64,000 nt of DNA, taken from the NCBI GenBank assembly GCA_035523875.1, contig DATKPY010000014.1, positions 1 through 64,000 of the forward strand, read 5' to 3'. The notes under the pieces are model-generated. The model was not told where the DNA came from. It made no database searches and worked only from the letters and a program-made list of their open reading frames with translations. The translations under genes were made by a program, and so were the position numbers. The first letter of the stretch is position 1, and every line of letters starts with the position of its first letter. This stretch comes from JASHUC01 sp035523875. GTDB taxonomy: Bacteria > Pseudomonadota > Gammaproteobacteria > Steroidobacterales > Steroidobacteraceae. Of this stretch, positions 48,864 to 57,401 are shown one piece after another.

Positions 48864-50933
48864 CTATTCTCGATAGCGTGCGAGCGCATCCCCCAGGGCC
48901 CGCTCGAGCGCAGCGAGCGAGGCAGCGTAGTTCCGCCAGCGCGCGAGTCCCTCGCGAAAAAGCGGCTGGCGCACCTGCTCGGAGCTCGCGGTGCTGATGC
49001 TACGCACTGTCGCGTGAAAATCGAGGCAGCGCGACTCGTAGTCCAACTCGCAGTACTCCAGCATCCGCCGCACGCTGCCCGCGAGATCCTCGACCACATC
49101 TTCGTATTGCACACGCAGCACGCGCCCCGGCAACACCGCGTTCCAGTGCTTCATGAGCTCGAGGTAGGTGCGGTAGTAGCGCGCGATGTTCTCGATGCTG
49201 TAGGTGAAGTCCTGACCGCTCGCGAAAAGCTGCCTCAAGTTACTGAAACAGCACGCCATGGGCTCACGTCGCACATCGATGATCCTGGCGTTCGGCAGCA
49301 TGAGATGGATGAGACCGACGTGGCGGAAGTTATTCGGCATCTTGTCGATGAAGAATGGCGCCCTCCCGCGGTAGACCCTCGTGTCGGCCAGGTAGCGCGC
49401 TCCGAGGCGCTGGAACTCCTGCGGTGCAAGTGCGGCGAGCGCCGCCGGATAGCGCGGATCAAGAGGGTCGGGCTCGCGACCCTGGAGCTGGAGTGCGATG
49501 CGCGGGACGTGAAAGAGCTCCTGCGTCCCGTCCACCTGCGTATGCGAGGCGAGGATTTGCTCGATGAGCGTCGAGCCCGCACGCGGGAGGCCCACGATGA
49601 AGATCGGATCGTGAGCCTTCATGCCGACGCCGACGCGCGCGGCGAAGAACGGCGCGCTGCACACCTCGATCTGTCTGCGCGTGTTGATCTCGGTGAACTC
49701 GGCGCGGTAGCGGCTCTCGGCGAGCTTGAGCGCGTTTCCGCGCTCGTAGTACTGCCACGACTCGGCGTACTCGGCGCGATCCTCGAGCGCCCTGCCGAGC
49801 GCGAAACACAGAGGGTAGCGATCCGTACGCTGCGTTGTCGGCGCGCGCTCGGCGCTTCGCATGCGCTCGATCTCCTCAGGCGAGAAGCGATACGTTTTGA
49901 GATCGGCGAGGCTCCAGTACGCATCGCCAAAACTCGCTCGCACGGTCGCCGCCGTGCGGTAGCATTCGACCGCATCGTGCGCCCGACCAATCGCTTTGAG
50001 CGAGTGCCCGAGCAGAAGGTGTAGTTGCGCCCATTCGGGGTTGCGGGCGAGCTGTGCACGGTACAGGCTGATCGCCTGCTCGTGCTGCCCGAGACCTGCT
50101 TCCACGGTGGCATGCAGCAGAAGGTAGGCAGGATTGCCTGGGTCGAGCTCGAGCAGTGCGGCAATCTCGGCGCGAGCACGCTCGTGGCACTGCCCGGCGA
50201 TCAGCGCGCGCGCGAAGTCGGCCCGCGCGGCGCGATAGTGCGGCGCAATAGCGAGCGCCGAGCGAAGGAGCCGCTCGGCGTCATCGAGAGCGCCACGCTC
50301 GAGTGCGATCCGCCCGAGCAACCGCAGCGCCTCCACGTGGGCGCCGTGCACGCGCAGATGCGATCGCAGGATCCGCTCGGCGTCGCTCAACTCACCGTCC
50401 GAGAACAGGCTCGCTGCGCGCACGATCTCGGCCGGCAGGCGTCGCAGAATCGACACATGCGCAGTTGCGCTCATCGCGGCGTCCCGATCGCCCCTCACGC
50501 TAGAGAGTTGCACGAGCATGTTCCAGCTTTCGAGCAGAGCCTCGTTCAGGGTCACGCTCTGCTGGAAAGCGCAGATCGCGCGCGGAACATCGCCCAGTCT
50601 CAGATGGCAGTGGCCGCGCTCCGCGTAGAGGCGGCTGAAGCGCGGATGCCCTTGTTCCAGCCGCTCGAGCGTCGCGAGCGCTTCGCTCACGCGATCGAGG
50701 CACCGTTGATTCACTGCGGTGAGCAACAGCACCTCACGATCGATGGAGGCGGCGGCCTCGAGCGCTGCCGCGACCGCGAGCGCCTCGTGGTGACGGCGCG
50801 CGCGAGTGAGCTCGCGGAGTTGATCCACTTGGCGGTCGAGCGGCGCCGACGGCTTCGATGCGGTCACGGAGTCGGCCTGGGTAGCGAGCGAGCTCACACG
50901 CGTAGCTTCCACGCAGACGATCCGATCGTGCAA
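48864..50933 (-). CDS. TPR-repeat sulfotransferase fusion protein
   Basis: A 689-residue protein. The first ~400 residues are tandem TPR-like helical repeats (LLGRIALERGALDDAERLLRSALAIAPHYRAARADFARAL is one). The C-terminal ~250 residues form a sulfotransferase domain whose PAPS 5'-phosphate loop is GLPRAGSTLIEQILASH near residue 447, with a second region ARIIDVRREPMACCFSNLRQLF. It should transfer sulfate from PAPS to a peptide, lipid or sugar held by the TPR part. No signal peptide. Divergent from phospholipase C with a 118-nt shared upstream region. Confidence 0.9.
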   Translation of the reverse strand: MHDRIVCVEATRVSSLATQADSVTASKPSAPLDRQVDQLRELTRARRHHEALAVAAALEAAASIDREVLLLTAVNQRCLDRVSEALATLERLEQGHPRFSRLYAERGHCHLRLGDVPRAICAFQQSVTLNEALLESWNMLVQLSSVRGDRDAAMSATAHVSILRRLPAEIVRAASLFSDGELSDAERILRSHLRVHGAHVEALRLLGRIALERGALDDAERLLRSALAIAPHYRAARADFARALIAGQCHERARAEIAALLELDPGNPAYLLLHATVEAGLGQHEQAISLYRAQLARNPEWAQLHLLLGHSLKAIGRAHDAVECYRTAATVRASFGDAYWSLADLKTYRFSPEEIERMRSAERAPTTQRTDRYPLCFALGRALEDRAEYAESWQYYERGNALKLAESRYRAEFTEINTRRQIEVCSAPFFAARVGVGMKAHDPIFIVGLPRAGSTLIEQILASHTQVDGTQELFHVPRIALQLQGREPDPLDPRYPAALAALAPQEFQRLGARYLADTRVYRGRAPFFIDKMPNNFRHVGLIHLMLPNARIIDVRREPMACCFSNLRQLFASGQDFTYSIENIARYYRTYLELMKHWNAVLPGRVLRVQYEDVVEDLAGSVRRMLEYCELDYESRCLDFHATVRSISTASSEQVRQPLFREGLARWRNYAASLAALERALGDALARYRE

Positions 50934-51051
50934 GTTTCATTCGGTTGCAATCGTGTGCCGCTACTCTCTGCGACCACAGCGCTGCGACGCCGGTCACTCG
51001 ACTGACGGTGCTCGCGGCGGTCGAATTTTCTCAGGGAGCGGGAGTCCTCGT

Positions 51052-53343
51052 ATGAGCAACCCATTCAAGAACGTCGATCGTCGTCGGTTCATCAAGGCGA
51101 TGGGCATGGGTGCAGTGGCGAGCAGCCTCAGCGCCAACATCGCCAAGGCGCTCGCCATACCGGCGAACTACCGGAGCGGAACAGTCCGCGACGTCGAGCA
51201 CATCGTGATCCTGATGCAGGAGAACCGGCCGTTCGATCACCATTTCGGGACCTTGCGCGGCGTACGCGGGTTCTCGGATCCCCGCGCGGTGAACATTCAT
51301 CTGCCTCTGCAGAATGGCGCCGGGACGACTCTCGCTTCGGTGTTCCTGCAACCGGCCGGCGCGGCAAACCTCGCGGCCGGATTCGGCGTGCCACCCGACT
51401 ACGGCACGCTCGGCGGACCACCGGACGGCGCGTACGTGATTCCGCCGTTTCGAGTCAATCCAGAGAGCGTGAGCGCCGGCCTCCAGACGCTCGGTCTGAC
51501 GTACTTCCCCGGAACCAATCACAGCTGGCAGAACATTCATCGTTGCTGGAACGAGGGCCAGTACGACAGCTGGCCAACCGTGAACGGTCCCATGGTCATG
51601 TCATACATGACTCGTCAGGACATTCCGTACCACTACGCACTGGCGGACGCGTTCACCGTCGGCGACGACTACCACTGCTCGATCATGGGACCAACCAATC
51701 CCAACCGCACGTACCTCTTCTCCGGCTGTGTCGGCAACCTGGACGGCCTCGGCAGCGGCGGCACGGATGGCCACGGGGCCGGACCGATGACCGGTAACGG
51801 GCTGAGTCCGAACAATGCCTACTGGACGTTTCCGACGTTTCCGGAAGTGCTCGACGCCGCGGGGGTGAGCTGGAAGGTGTACCAGGACGTGGCCGGTACG
51901 ACATTCGCGCCTGATTTCGGCGATGGCACCTCGAACTCCTTTGCGGGCAACTACACCGACAATCCAGTCCTCTACTTCAATCAATATGCGACTTCCGCGC
52001 CCGGATCGCCGCTCTTCGACAACGCCTGCACGGGCACCGAGATCATCGGCAGCATCCCCGCGGCCGGCGCGCCTTCCGCAGAGTGGCTTGCCTGGCAGGA
52101 GCAGCTGTTCGCCGATTTCCGGAGCGATGTGCAGCAGGGAACTCTTGCGCAGGTCTCCTGGTTCATCGGTCCCGCCGGCTACACGGAGCACCCGGATTAC
52201 CCGGTCGACTACGGCGCCTGGTACATCTCGCAGATCCTCGACATCCTGGTATCGAATCCGGAGCTATTCGCTAAGACGGTCTTCATCGTCAACTACGACG
52301 AAGCCGACGGCAGCTTCGACCATGCGACGCCGCCATTCGCACCGCAGTCGTCGGCATACGGAGCCTCGACGGTCGACTTCCACAACGAGATCGTCACGAC
52401 TTCGACTCCGAACGGTCCGATCGGGCTCGGTACTCGCGTACCCTTCCTCGCGATCTCGCCGTGGAGCAAGGGCGGGTACGTCACCTCGCAGGTGTTCGAT
52501 CACACCTCGGTGATCCAATTCATCGAAAAGCGGTTCGGCGTGTTCGAGCCCAACATTTCCCCCTGGCGCCGCGCGGTATCGGGCGATCTGACTTCCGTGT
52601 TCAACTTTGCGAACCCGAACGATGCACAGACTCGGCTCTTTTCGACCGCGAGCTACTTGCCGCCGGCGAACGAGCTCGCCGGCGGTAACGTCAACACCTT
52701 TGTGCCCTCTGCGAGCGACGTGGTCATCGGGGTTCCGGCGCAGGAGAAGGGCATTCGGCCCGCACGGGCGGTGCCCTACGAGCTCAATGTGGTCGGGAGC
52801 GTAAACACCGCAGGCGGCATCGTCGAACTCGAGTTCTTCAACACGGGCGCGATGGGTGCCGTCTTTCAGGTCCGTTCCGGCAATCCCTCCGATACCGTGC
52901 GCGCCTATACGGTGGAGGCAGGCAAGACGCTATCGGGGATCTGGGACGTTGGCTCCGCCTACGACCTCTCGGTGTACGGCCCGAACGGCTTCGCGCGCTA
53001 CTTCAAGGGCAGCGTGGGTAGCGGCGCCGCGGTTCTCGGAGTCGGTTCGAGCTACTACAAGGACGGTCACGGGTCGCTCGGTTGGCAGATCGTGAATCTC
53101 GGCACCGCCAATGCAACGGTCAGCGTCCTCGATGCCTACAGCGGCTACGTGGTCACGCGATTCATTCAACCCGGCGGATCGTTCGAGGATAGGTGGTCGC
53201 GGCAAGAGTGCTTCGGCTGGTACGACGTGATCGTCACGGTTGCCGAGGACCCGACGTTCGAGGCGCGCTTGGCGGGCCATATCGAGACTGGCCGGGATAG
53301 TTTCTCGGATCCGGCCCTCGGGGGTCTTGTGCTAAAGGTCTGA
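51052..53343 (+). CDS. Phospholipase C, phosphocholine-specific, Tat-exported
   Basis: A 763-residue enzyme of the PLC/acid-phosphatase (phosphoesterase) family. It opens with a twin-arginine signal (VDRRRFIKAMGMGAVASSLSANIAKA). The active-site block is at residues 50-70 (QENRPFDHHFGTLRGVRGF), followed by SVFLQPAG, NHSWQNIHRCWNEGQYD and MGPTNPNRTYLFSG. The C-terminal ~170 residues contain two small beta domains typical of PlcH/PlcN-type enzymes. It hydrolyses phosphatidylcholine or sphingomyelin outside the cytoplasm and may serve phosphate or choline scavenging. ATG 51052 sits after a GGGAGCGGGAG stretch. Confidence 0.93.
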   Translation: MSNPFKNVDRRRFIKAMGMGAVASSLSANIAKALAIPANYRSGTVRDVEHIVILMQENRPFDHHFGTLRGVRGFSDPRAVNIHLPLQNGAGTTLASVFLQPAGAANLAAGFGVPPDYGTLGGPPDGAYVIPPFRVNPESVSAGLQTLGLTYFPGTNHSWQNIHRCWNEGQYDSWPTVNGPMVMSYMTRQDIPYHYALADAFTVGDDYHCSIMGPTNPNRTYLFSGCVGNLDGLGSGGTDGHGAGPMTGNGLSPNNAYWTFPTFPEVLDAAGVSWKVYQDVAGTTFAPDFGDGTSNSFAGNYTDNPVLYFNQYATSAPGSPLFDNACTGTEIIGSIPAAGAPSAEWLAWQEQLFADFRSDVQQGTLAQVSWFIGPAGYTEHPDYPVDYGAWYISQILDILVSNPELFAKTVFIVNYDEADGSFDHATPPFAPQSSAYGASTVDFHNEIVTTSTPNGPIGLGTRVPFLAISPWSKGGYVTSQVFDHTSVIQFIEKRFGVFEPNISPWRRAVSGDLTSVFNFANPNDAQTRLFSTASYLPPANELAGGNVNTFVPSASDVVIGVPAQEKGIRPARAVPYELNVVGSVNTAGGIVELEFFNTGAMGAVFQVRSGNPSDTVRAYTVEAGKTLSGIWDVGSAYDLSVYGPNGFARYFKGSVGSGAAVLGVGSSYYKDGHGSLGWQIVNLGTANATVSVLDAYSGYVVTRFIQPGGSFEDRWSRQECFGWYDVIVTVAEDPTFEARLAGHIETGRDSFSDPALGGLVLKV

Positions 53344-53405
53344 TGCGGCCTCTGGGCCGCAGCGCAGCGGCGGGTGCGCGGCCGCGCCCGCATGGCGGCC
53401 GACCA

Positions 53406-53897
53406 CTAGTGATGAGGCTTGCCGGAGCGCCCGTGAGTGCGTACCGGCGTGAGCACCCTCTCGAGCGCGGCTCGTTCCACGGGCAGACTGAGATATTGCT
53501 CAAAGCCGGCCGCGAGCGCCCGGCGGCGGTCTGCCGCGGCAATTTCGGCGGTAAGCGCGATCAGCCTGGCCTGGGACCGAAACGGGCGCAGATGCAGGAC
53601 TGAGGCCAGACGATAACCGGCGAGGTGAGGCAGATCCGTATTGATGAGGATGATGGCAGGCAGAAAGTCATTGGCAATCGCCAGGGCGATCTCCGCCACC
53701 TGGGCAAGCCGAGTATCGAACGGGCTGATGCCCTCGATCAGCGAAGCGATGCCTGCGCATCGGGAAGCGTTGCCATCGACAACCAGGATCCGCGTGAGCG
53801 GCGGTCTCACAACGCCCACCGCAGGCACGGACGCCCCGGTCCCCGTCCGTTCGCCGCGCGCTTGCGCGGAGCCCACGTCGGCTTGCAAGAGCCTCAT
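53406..53897 (-). CDS. Stand-alone receiver-like domain without the phosphorylation site
   Basis: A 163-residue protein with a variable first ~34 residues and then a receiver fold (TRILVVDGNASRCAGIASLI). The usual acidic pair is reduced to Asp41. The phosphoacceptor position is Asn86 (IILINTDLPHLAG) instead of aspartate, and the conserved lysine is Leu138 (YLSLPV). The switch threonine is kept (LIALTAEI). It therefore probably acts as a protein-binding pseudo-receiver independent of phosphorylation. No output domain is present. The start ATG has only a weak ribosome site. Confidence 0.75.
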   Translation of the reverse strand: MRLLQADVGSAQARGERTGTGASVPAVGVVRPPLTRILVVDGNASRCAGIASLIEGISPFDTRLAQVAEIALAIANDFLPAIILINTDLPHLAGYRLASVLHLRPFRSQARLIALTAEIAAADRRRALAAGFEQYLSLPVERAALERVLTPVRTHGRSGKPHH

Positions 53898-53937
53898 GCC
53901 TGCGTTACATGCATTGAGGGCTGAGTCCGGCTGCGTG

Positions 53938-54327
53938 TCAGCGCCGCACGCGCGCGTAGCGCGCGGTGATGCGATAGTTCAAATGCCCCCTGCAAGTCGT
54001 ATCCTCATTCGCCTTGCGCGGTCTCACGCCTGCACAGCGGGCGTCCGACGCGAAGGACGTGGCGGAGCTTTTCAACAACTCGGTAACCGGTCCCGCAAGC
54101 TCGAACCACCCGGTACAGCCGGGCAAGGGACACGGATAGCGCAACGAGAGGCGCGCCGCTGGATGCAGGATGTGCACTTGGCTTGACGGTGCCCAACCCG
54201 ATTCCTGATCAAACTGGAGCTCGATGCGTAGTTCCTCCACGTTCGGGAAGCAGGCGCGCAGCGCAGGCACCTGTGCGGCAGCCTCTCCGCCGCTCGCCTT
54301 CGCTGAGCCATATCTACTCAAGCGCAC
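53938..54327 (-). CDS. Conserved-looking hypothetical protein with a CxxxxC motif
   Basis: A 129-residue protein from GTG 54327 (AGGA 5 nt upstream). After a short tail it reads FPNVEELRIELQFDQESGWAPSSQVHILHPAARLSLRYPCPLPGCTGWFELAGPV and ends with a cysteine followed by RGHLNYRITARYARVRR. The CPLPGC unit plus two later cysteines could bind zinc. The strand-like pattern and ordered motifs look like real protein, but I do not recognise the family. Confidence 0.6.
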   Translation of the reverse strand: MRLSRYGSAKASGGEAAAQVPALRACFPNVEELRIELQFDQESGWAPSSQVHILHPAARLSLRYPCPLPGCTGWFELAGPVTELLKSSATSFASDARCAGVRPRKANEDTTCRGHLNYRITARYARVRR

Positions 54328-54601
54328 TGCATCCTGAAAGTGTCGACGATCTCACCGAAACGCCACGAAAGTAGAGTGCGACGCTCGCAGGTACGCACTC
54401 GCCACGGTTCGAACGAACTTCTGAGGTGTCTGGCTTTGGCCGCGGATTGCCAATGGGCTCGGGCCAAGGACGGGCAAGACGAAAGATTCGAGCCGCCTGT
54501 CATTTTACACGAACCAGAGCGATCCTGTGCCCCTGTTATCGCAGGCACAACGACCATGAGACCGGCCCGGTGGCCGCCGGGGCCGACGCTCATTCCGATG
54601 G

Positions 54602-54919
54602 TCAAGCATGCTCGGCGCCGACGACGCGCGCCCTCTGCTCCTCGAGTACCTCCGCGAGCGTCAATCGCGTGGCCGCCGCGACGATGAGCAGAATCGGATG
54701 CGTCGTATCGGCCGGCAAGCGCAGGCCATGCGCCTTTTCCCATGCGCGTACGCGTACACGAGCTGAATTGAGCTCAGAGCACTGTTCCTGCAACTCCCGC
54801 AGTTTCCGCTCGGCACGCTCGGCCTCCTCGAGCGCACGGCGCGCACGATAGTCGATGTTCAGCTCCGCGGAGCTGCGGCTTTGGACGGTGCCTTGTGCAG
54901 GCTGATCGTTGAGAGTCAT
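54602..54919 (-). CDS. Small coiled-coil hypothetical protein
   Basis: A 105-residue protein with a good ribosome site (GGGAGA, 5 nt before ATG 54919). Residues 25-55 form a charged coiled coil (ARRALEEAERAERKLRELQEQC); the C-terminal half (HPILLIVAAATRLTLAEVLEEQRARV) is helical. No signal peptide or known domain. It is isolated, with 274 bp on one side that hold nothing I can identify. Confidence 0.55.
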   Translation of the reverse strand: MTLNDQPAQGTVQSRSSAELNIDYRARRALEEAERAERKLRELQEQCSELNSARVRVRAWEKAHGLRLPADTTHPILLIVAAATRLTLAEVLEEQRARVVGAEHA

Positions 54920-55249
54920 CGGTTCTCCCGCTGAGGTCTCGCGCGTACTGCGGGGGCCTGCGTTCGCATCGCCGCGGTCCCTCGGCAGCGTGGGATTCCG
55001 CCGACGCTACCTGTCACGGCGATTCTGAAAGTGAGCGGCGCACAGAACGAAAGACTTCAGACCGATACAGACTACACCAAAGAGGTGAGCTGTCGGGCTT
55101 CCCGGGTCGATTTCAGCCGCCAATCCGGACATGAAGGAGTATAAGTAGACAGACGGGGTTCTCCGGATCCGCTTGGGCGCGTGTGCACGCGCGGCCCTCT
55201 CGGCACCCGGCACGCCGTGCATTCTCGACACACTCACAACGGAGCCCTA
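54920..55249. other. Intergenic stretch without recognised genes
   Basis: 330 bp between two divergent small genes. I see no coding signal on either strand. The left end must hold the promoter of the coiled-coil protein and the right end that of the 56-residue basic protein. No strong hairpin was found. Confidence 0.4.
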
Positions 55250-55420
55250 ATGCCCAGACCGAACTATCACCACGCACGAAAGCAAAAAGAGCTGGCCAGG
55301 AAGGCTCGGCAGCAAGAGAAACAGCAACGCCGCTCGGCTCGGCCGGGTTCCGCCGAGAGTGGACCATCAGAGCCGTCGGTCGAGTCGCCGCAAGAGTCGA
55401 CTCCCGGCAGCGGAAAATGA
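55250..55420 (+). CDS. 56-residue basic protein of a conserved short family
   Basis: A 56-residue protein starting MPRPNYHHARKQKELARKAR and then rich in lysine, arginine and glutamine, with a serine/proline/glutamate tail. GGAG lies 5 nt before ATG 55250. The opening matches a short family common in proteobacteria (typically M-x-K-P-N-Y-x-F-E-K-R-Q-K-E). Its role is unknown; the charge suggests nucleic-acid or ribosome binding. Confidence 0.65.
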   Translation: MPRPNYHHARKQKELARKARQQEKQQRRSARPGSAESGPSEPSVESPQESTPGSGK

Positions 55421-55604
55421 GAGTCGCAGCCGGCTGACCCGCGGCAGGCCGTCGGTTGTCAGATGCGGCTTGAGGATTGCACTTCGCAGGCGTGCTAAAT
55501 GGGCCGGCGTCCCCGTCTCACGTGCTTGGAAGCGCCCTGCGAATTACCGCCGAGCTACGCGATCGGCGGACACTCTGGGTCGGATAGCCGGACGCCCGAG
55601 GTGC

Positions 55605-56015
55605 TCACTTGCGCCTTCGGCCGGCGCCTTCGTCCTTCTCATTGAGTCGGATGAAATCCACAATGAAGTGATCGCCATCGAACTCGACAACCTTGCCGAT
55701 GAGATCGGCCCGTATGTGACAACGGCCGCCGTCCCTCTTTTCACTCACGGGCGCGGTGATCACCATCCGGATCGGCAGTGCGCCATCACGCGCGAGCGCA
55801 AGATGTTGCGCGAGCAGGTCGGTGTCCCGGGAGCCGACCGCCTCCCGCGAGAGCTTGTCTTCGTACCGCAGCACCCCTTTGGAGGGGTGTCCGAACAGCG
55901 CCGGCGAGCAGTTGAGCACCACCGCCCCATCGGCCGCGACCGCGGAGAGTCCTCGCAGCCGATTGTAGGGCTTGGCGCCGAACTTTCCGAAGGCGTCCGC
56001 CAGGCTGAGATTCAT
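55605..56015 (-). CDS. Hypothetical protein
   Basis: A 136-residue protein from ATG 56015; GAGGAG lies about 11 nt upstream. Sequence runs MNLSLADAFGKFGAKPYNRLRGLSAVAADGAVVLNCSPALF, then GVLRYEDKLSREA, LLAQHLALARDGALPIRMVI and FDGDHFIVDFIRLNE. The mix of helices and strands with conserved-looking RYEDxLSR and LPIRxVI resembles a small hypothetical family of proteobacteria. No known catalytic motif, no signal peptide. Function not recognised. Confidence 0.65.
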   Translation of the reverse strand: MNLSLADAFGKFGAKPYNRLRGLSAVAADGAVVLNCSPALFGHPSKGVLRYEDKLSREAVGSRDTDLLAQHLALARDGALPIRMVITAPVSEKRDGGRCHIRADLIGKVVEFDGDHFIVDFIRLNEKDEGAGRRRK

Positions 56016-56457
56016 TCCAGTCAAGCTCCTCAATGAGTGTGCAGCGACGCTCGTCGGGTCGGCACTGTCCCGAGACAGGACGCGCCCACGGCCCGGCTCT
56101 CGATTCGCCCGCTTTCTAAGCAGGAGCGCTCCCTCGGGCGTAACCGAGGATCGCCGTCCGTCAACCCAAATCGACGGCTTTCGATGCTCCGACACGGTGC
56201 GCTTTCCCGAGCCGGAACGCAACCGAGGGCCGGATACACGCCCGAGGCCACACCCTGAGAAAGTGCGGCAACGCCGCCGGAATTGCTGTATGATCGCGGC
56301 CGGCTCGTAACCTTTCGGCTTGACTGAATTTGTCCCTTGCTCGCCTTCCATGCATGGCGATTCCTTGCGGCCAAATCTCTGCACCCTCGCAAAGCTTCGC
56401 GAACCAGGATCCAGGTTCTACCTGGCCGCTTTTCCTTTCTCTTAATGGGTAAGTTCA
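56016..56457. other. Long leader region before the RRM protein gene
   Basis: 442 bp without a credible gene. It contains TATGAT at 56289-56294, a reasonable -10, and a small perfect hairpin (CCAGGT-TCT-ACCTGG, 56411-56425) followed by a pyrimidine-rich run and the GTG start of the RRM gene. If transcription starts near 56300 the mRNA leader is about 150 nt, as seen for cold-regulated RNA-binding proteins. Confidence 0.45.
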
Positions 56458-56739
56458 GTGACCAAACTATACGTTGGAAATCTTCCTTTCACGGCAACCG
56501 ATGAGGGCGTGCGCGAGCTGTTCGCCAAGCACGGAACCGTCGAAAAGGTCTCCCTGATCACCGATCGCGACACGGGTCGCCCGCGCGGATTCGGATTCGT
56601 GGAGATGTCAAATGCCGATGCCTCACGCGCCATGCAGGCGTTGAACGGCACGGATTTCGATGGCCGAACCCTCAAGGTCAACGAAGCGCAGGATCGCGAG
56701 CGTCCGGGCGGTGGCAACCGCGGGCCGCGCCGCTACTGA
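56458..56739 (+). CDS. RRM-domain RNA-binding protein
   Basis: A 93-residue protein that is a single RNA recognition motif with a short glycine/arginine tail. RNP2 is LYVGNL (residues 4-9) and RNP1 is RGFGFVEM (residues 43-50). Bacterial members are often cold-induced and resemble plant glycine-rich proteins. It starts at GTG 56458 with only a weak GGGTAAG ribosome site, behind a long leader. A strong hairpin follows the stop after 11 nt. It acts in the cytoplasm on RNA, probably as a chaperone. Confidence 0.95.
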   Translation: MTKLYVGNLPFTATDEGVRELFAKHGTVEKVSLITDRDTGRPRGFGFVEMSNADASRAMQALNGTDFDGRTLKVNEAQDRERPGGGNRGPRRY

Positions 56740-56750
56740 AGCGCCGCTCG

Positions 56751-56785
56751 ATTGCGCTGCGGCGGCTCGGCCGCCGCAGCGCAAT
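56751..56785 (+). terminator. Hairpin terminator after the RRM gene
   Basis: A perfect 16-bp stem (arms 56751-56766 and 56770-56785) with a TCG loop starts 12 nt after the stop. No U-tract follows, but length and position make it a likely terminator. Confidence 0.75.
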
Positions 56786-56792
56786 ACGGCCA

Positions 56793-56851
56793 GGTGTGAA
56801 CCCATGGGCGCGCGCAGCTCACCGGCTCACACCCAGCGCCGCGGGGTGTGA
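56793..56851 (+). promoter_or_regulatory. Leader with alternative hairpins before the DUF4279 gene
   Basis: Three related strings occur in order: GGTGTGA (56793-56799), TCACACCC (56827-56834) and GGGTGTGA (56844-56851). The middle one can pair with either neighbour: a 7-bp stem with a 27-nt loop, or an 8-bp stem with a 9-nt loop. The second form ends about 30 nt before the ATG. Confidence 0.35.
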
Positions 56852-56882
56852 TGCCGCTCCGACCCGAGCGATGGGCTGAACC

Positions 56883-57338
56883 ATGAGCGATTATGAGTTC
56901 ACCATCTCTCTGCGCATCCGCCACCCTACAATCGACCCGCGTCGGATCACCGACGCGCTCTCCCGCGAGCCGCAGCATACCTGGCAAGCAGGCGAGCCGC
57001 GCCGCGATCCCGAGGGCCGCGGTCTCGACGGCGTCTATCGCGAGAGCTATTGGACTGGGCGGCTGATGGACCAGCCGCAGCTCTCCTCCGCAGAGAATTC
57101 CGTCGAGACTGTGCTGATCCAGGTCCTTGACCACCTGCGCCGCGCCCACGCACTGCTCGATCAGCTGAACGCGGAAGGGGGCGTCGTGGAGCTGGACGTG
57201 AGCCTCTTCTCCCGCGGAAGCTTCAAGCTCGAACTGTCGCCGGAGCTGGTCGCGGGGTTCGGTCGGCTGCGCACCGCGATCATCCTCGATGTGCAGCCCC
57301 ACCTCCCGCCCGATACCGCCCTTTCACAAGAGCCCTGA
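56883..57338 (+). CDS. DUF4279 domain protein
   Basis: A 151-residue protein whose pattern fits DUF4279: YEFTISLRIRHPTIDPRRITDALSREPQHTWQAGEPR, YRESYWTGRLM, then a helical middle and LDVSLFSRGSFKLELSPELVAGFGRL with a final IILDVQ strand. The family is small, cytoplasmic and of unknown function, sometimes linked to immunity or toxin neighbourhoods; nothing here supports that. It is alone between the RRM gene and a convergent LysR gene. Confidence 0.85.
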   Translation: MSDYEFTISLRIRHPTIDPRRITDALSREPQHTWQAGEPRRDPEGRGLDGVYRESYWTGRLMDQPQLSSAENSVETVLIQVLDHLRRAHALLDQLNAEGGVVELDVSLFSRGSFKLELSPELVAGFGRLRTAIILDVQPHLPPDTALSQEP

Positions 57339-57401
57339 AGGGGGCCCACTCGCTCCACGCGAACCGCGGCCGCTCGAATCCGCCGTGCATCGATTCGTGC
57401 C

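Noticed and set aside
54318..54743. 141-codon minus-strand frame
   Set aside because: Arginine-rich translation overlapping the better-supported coiled-coil gene; no recognisable motifs.
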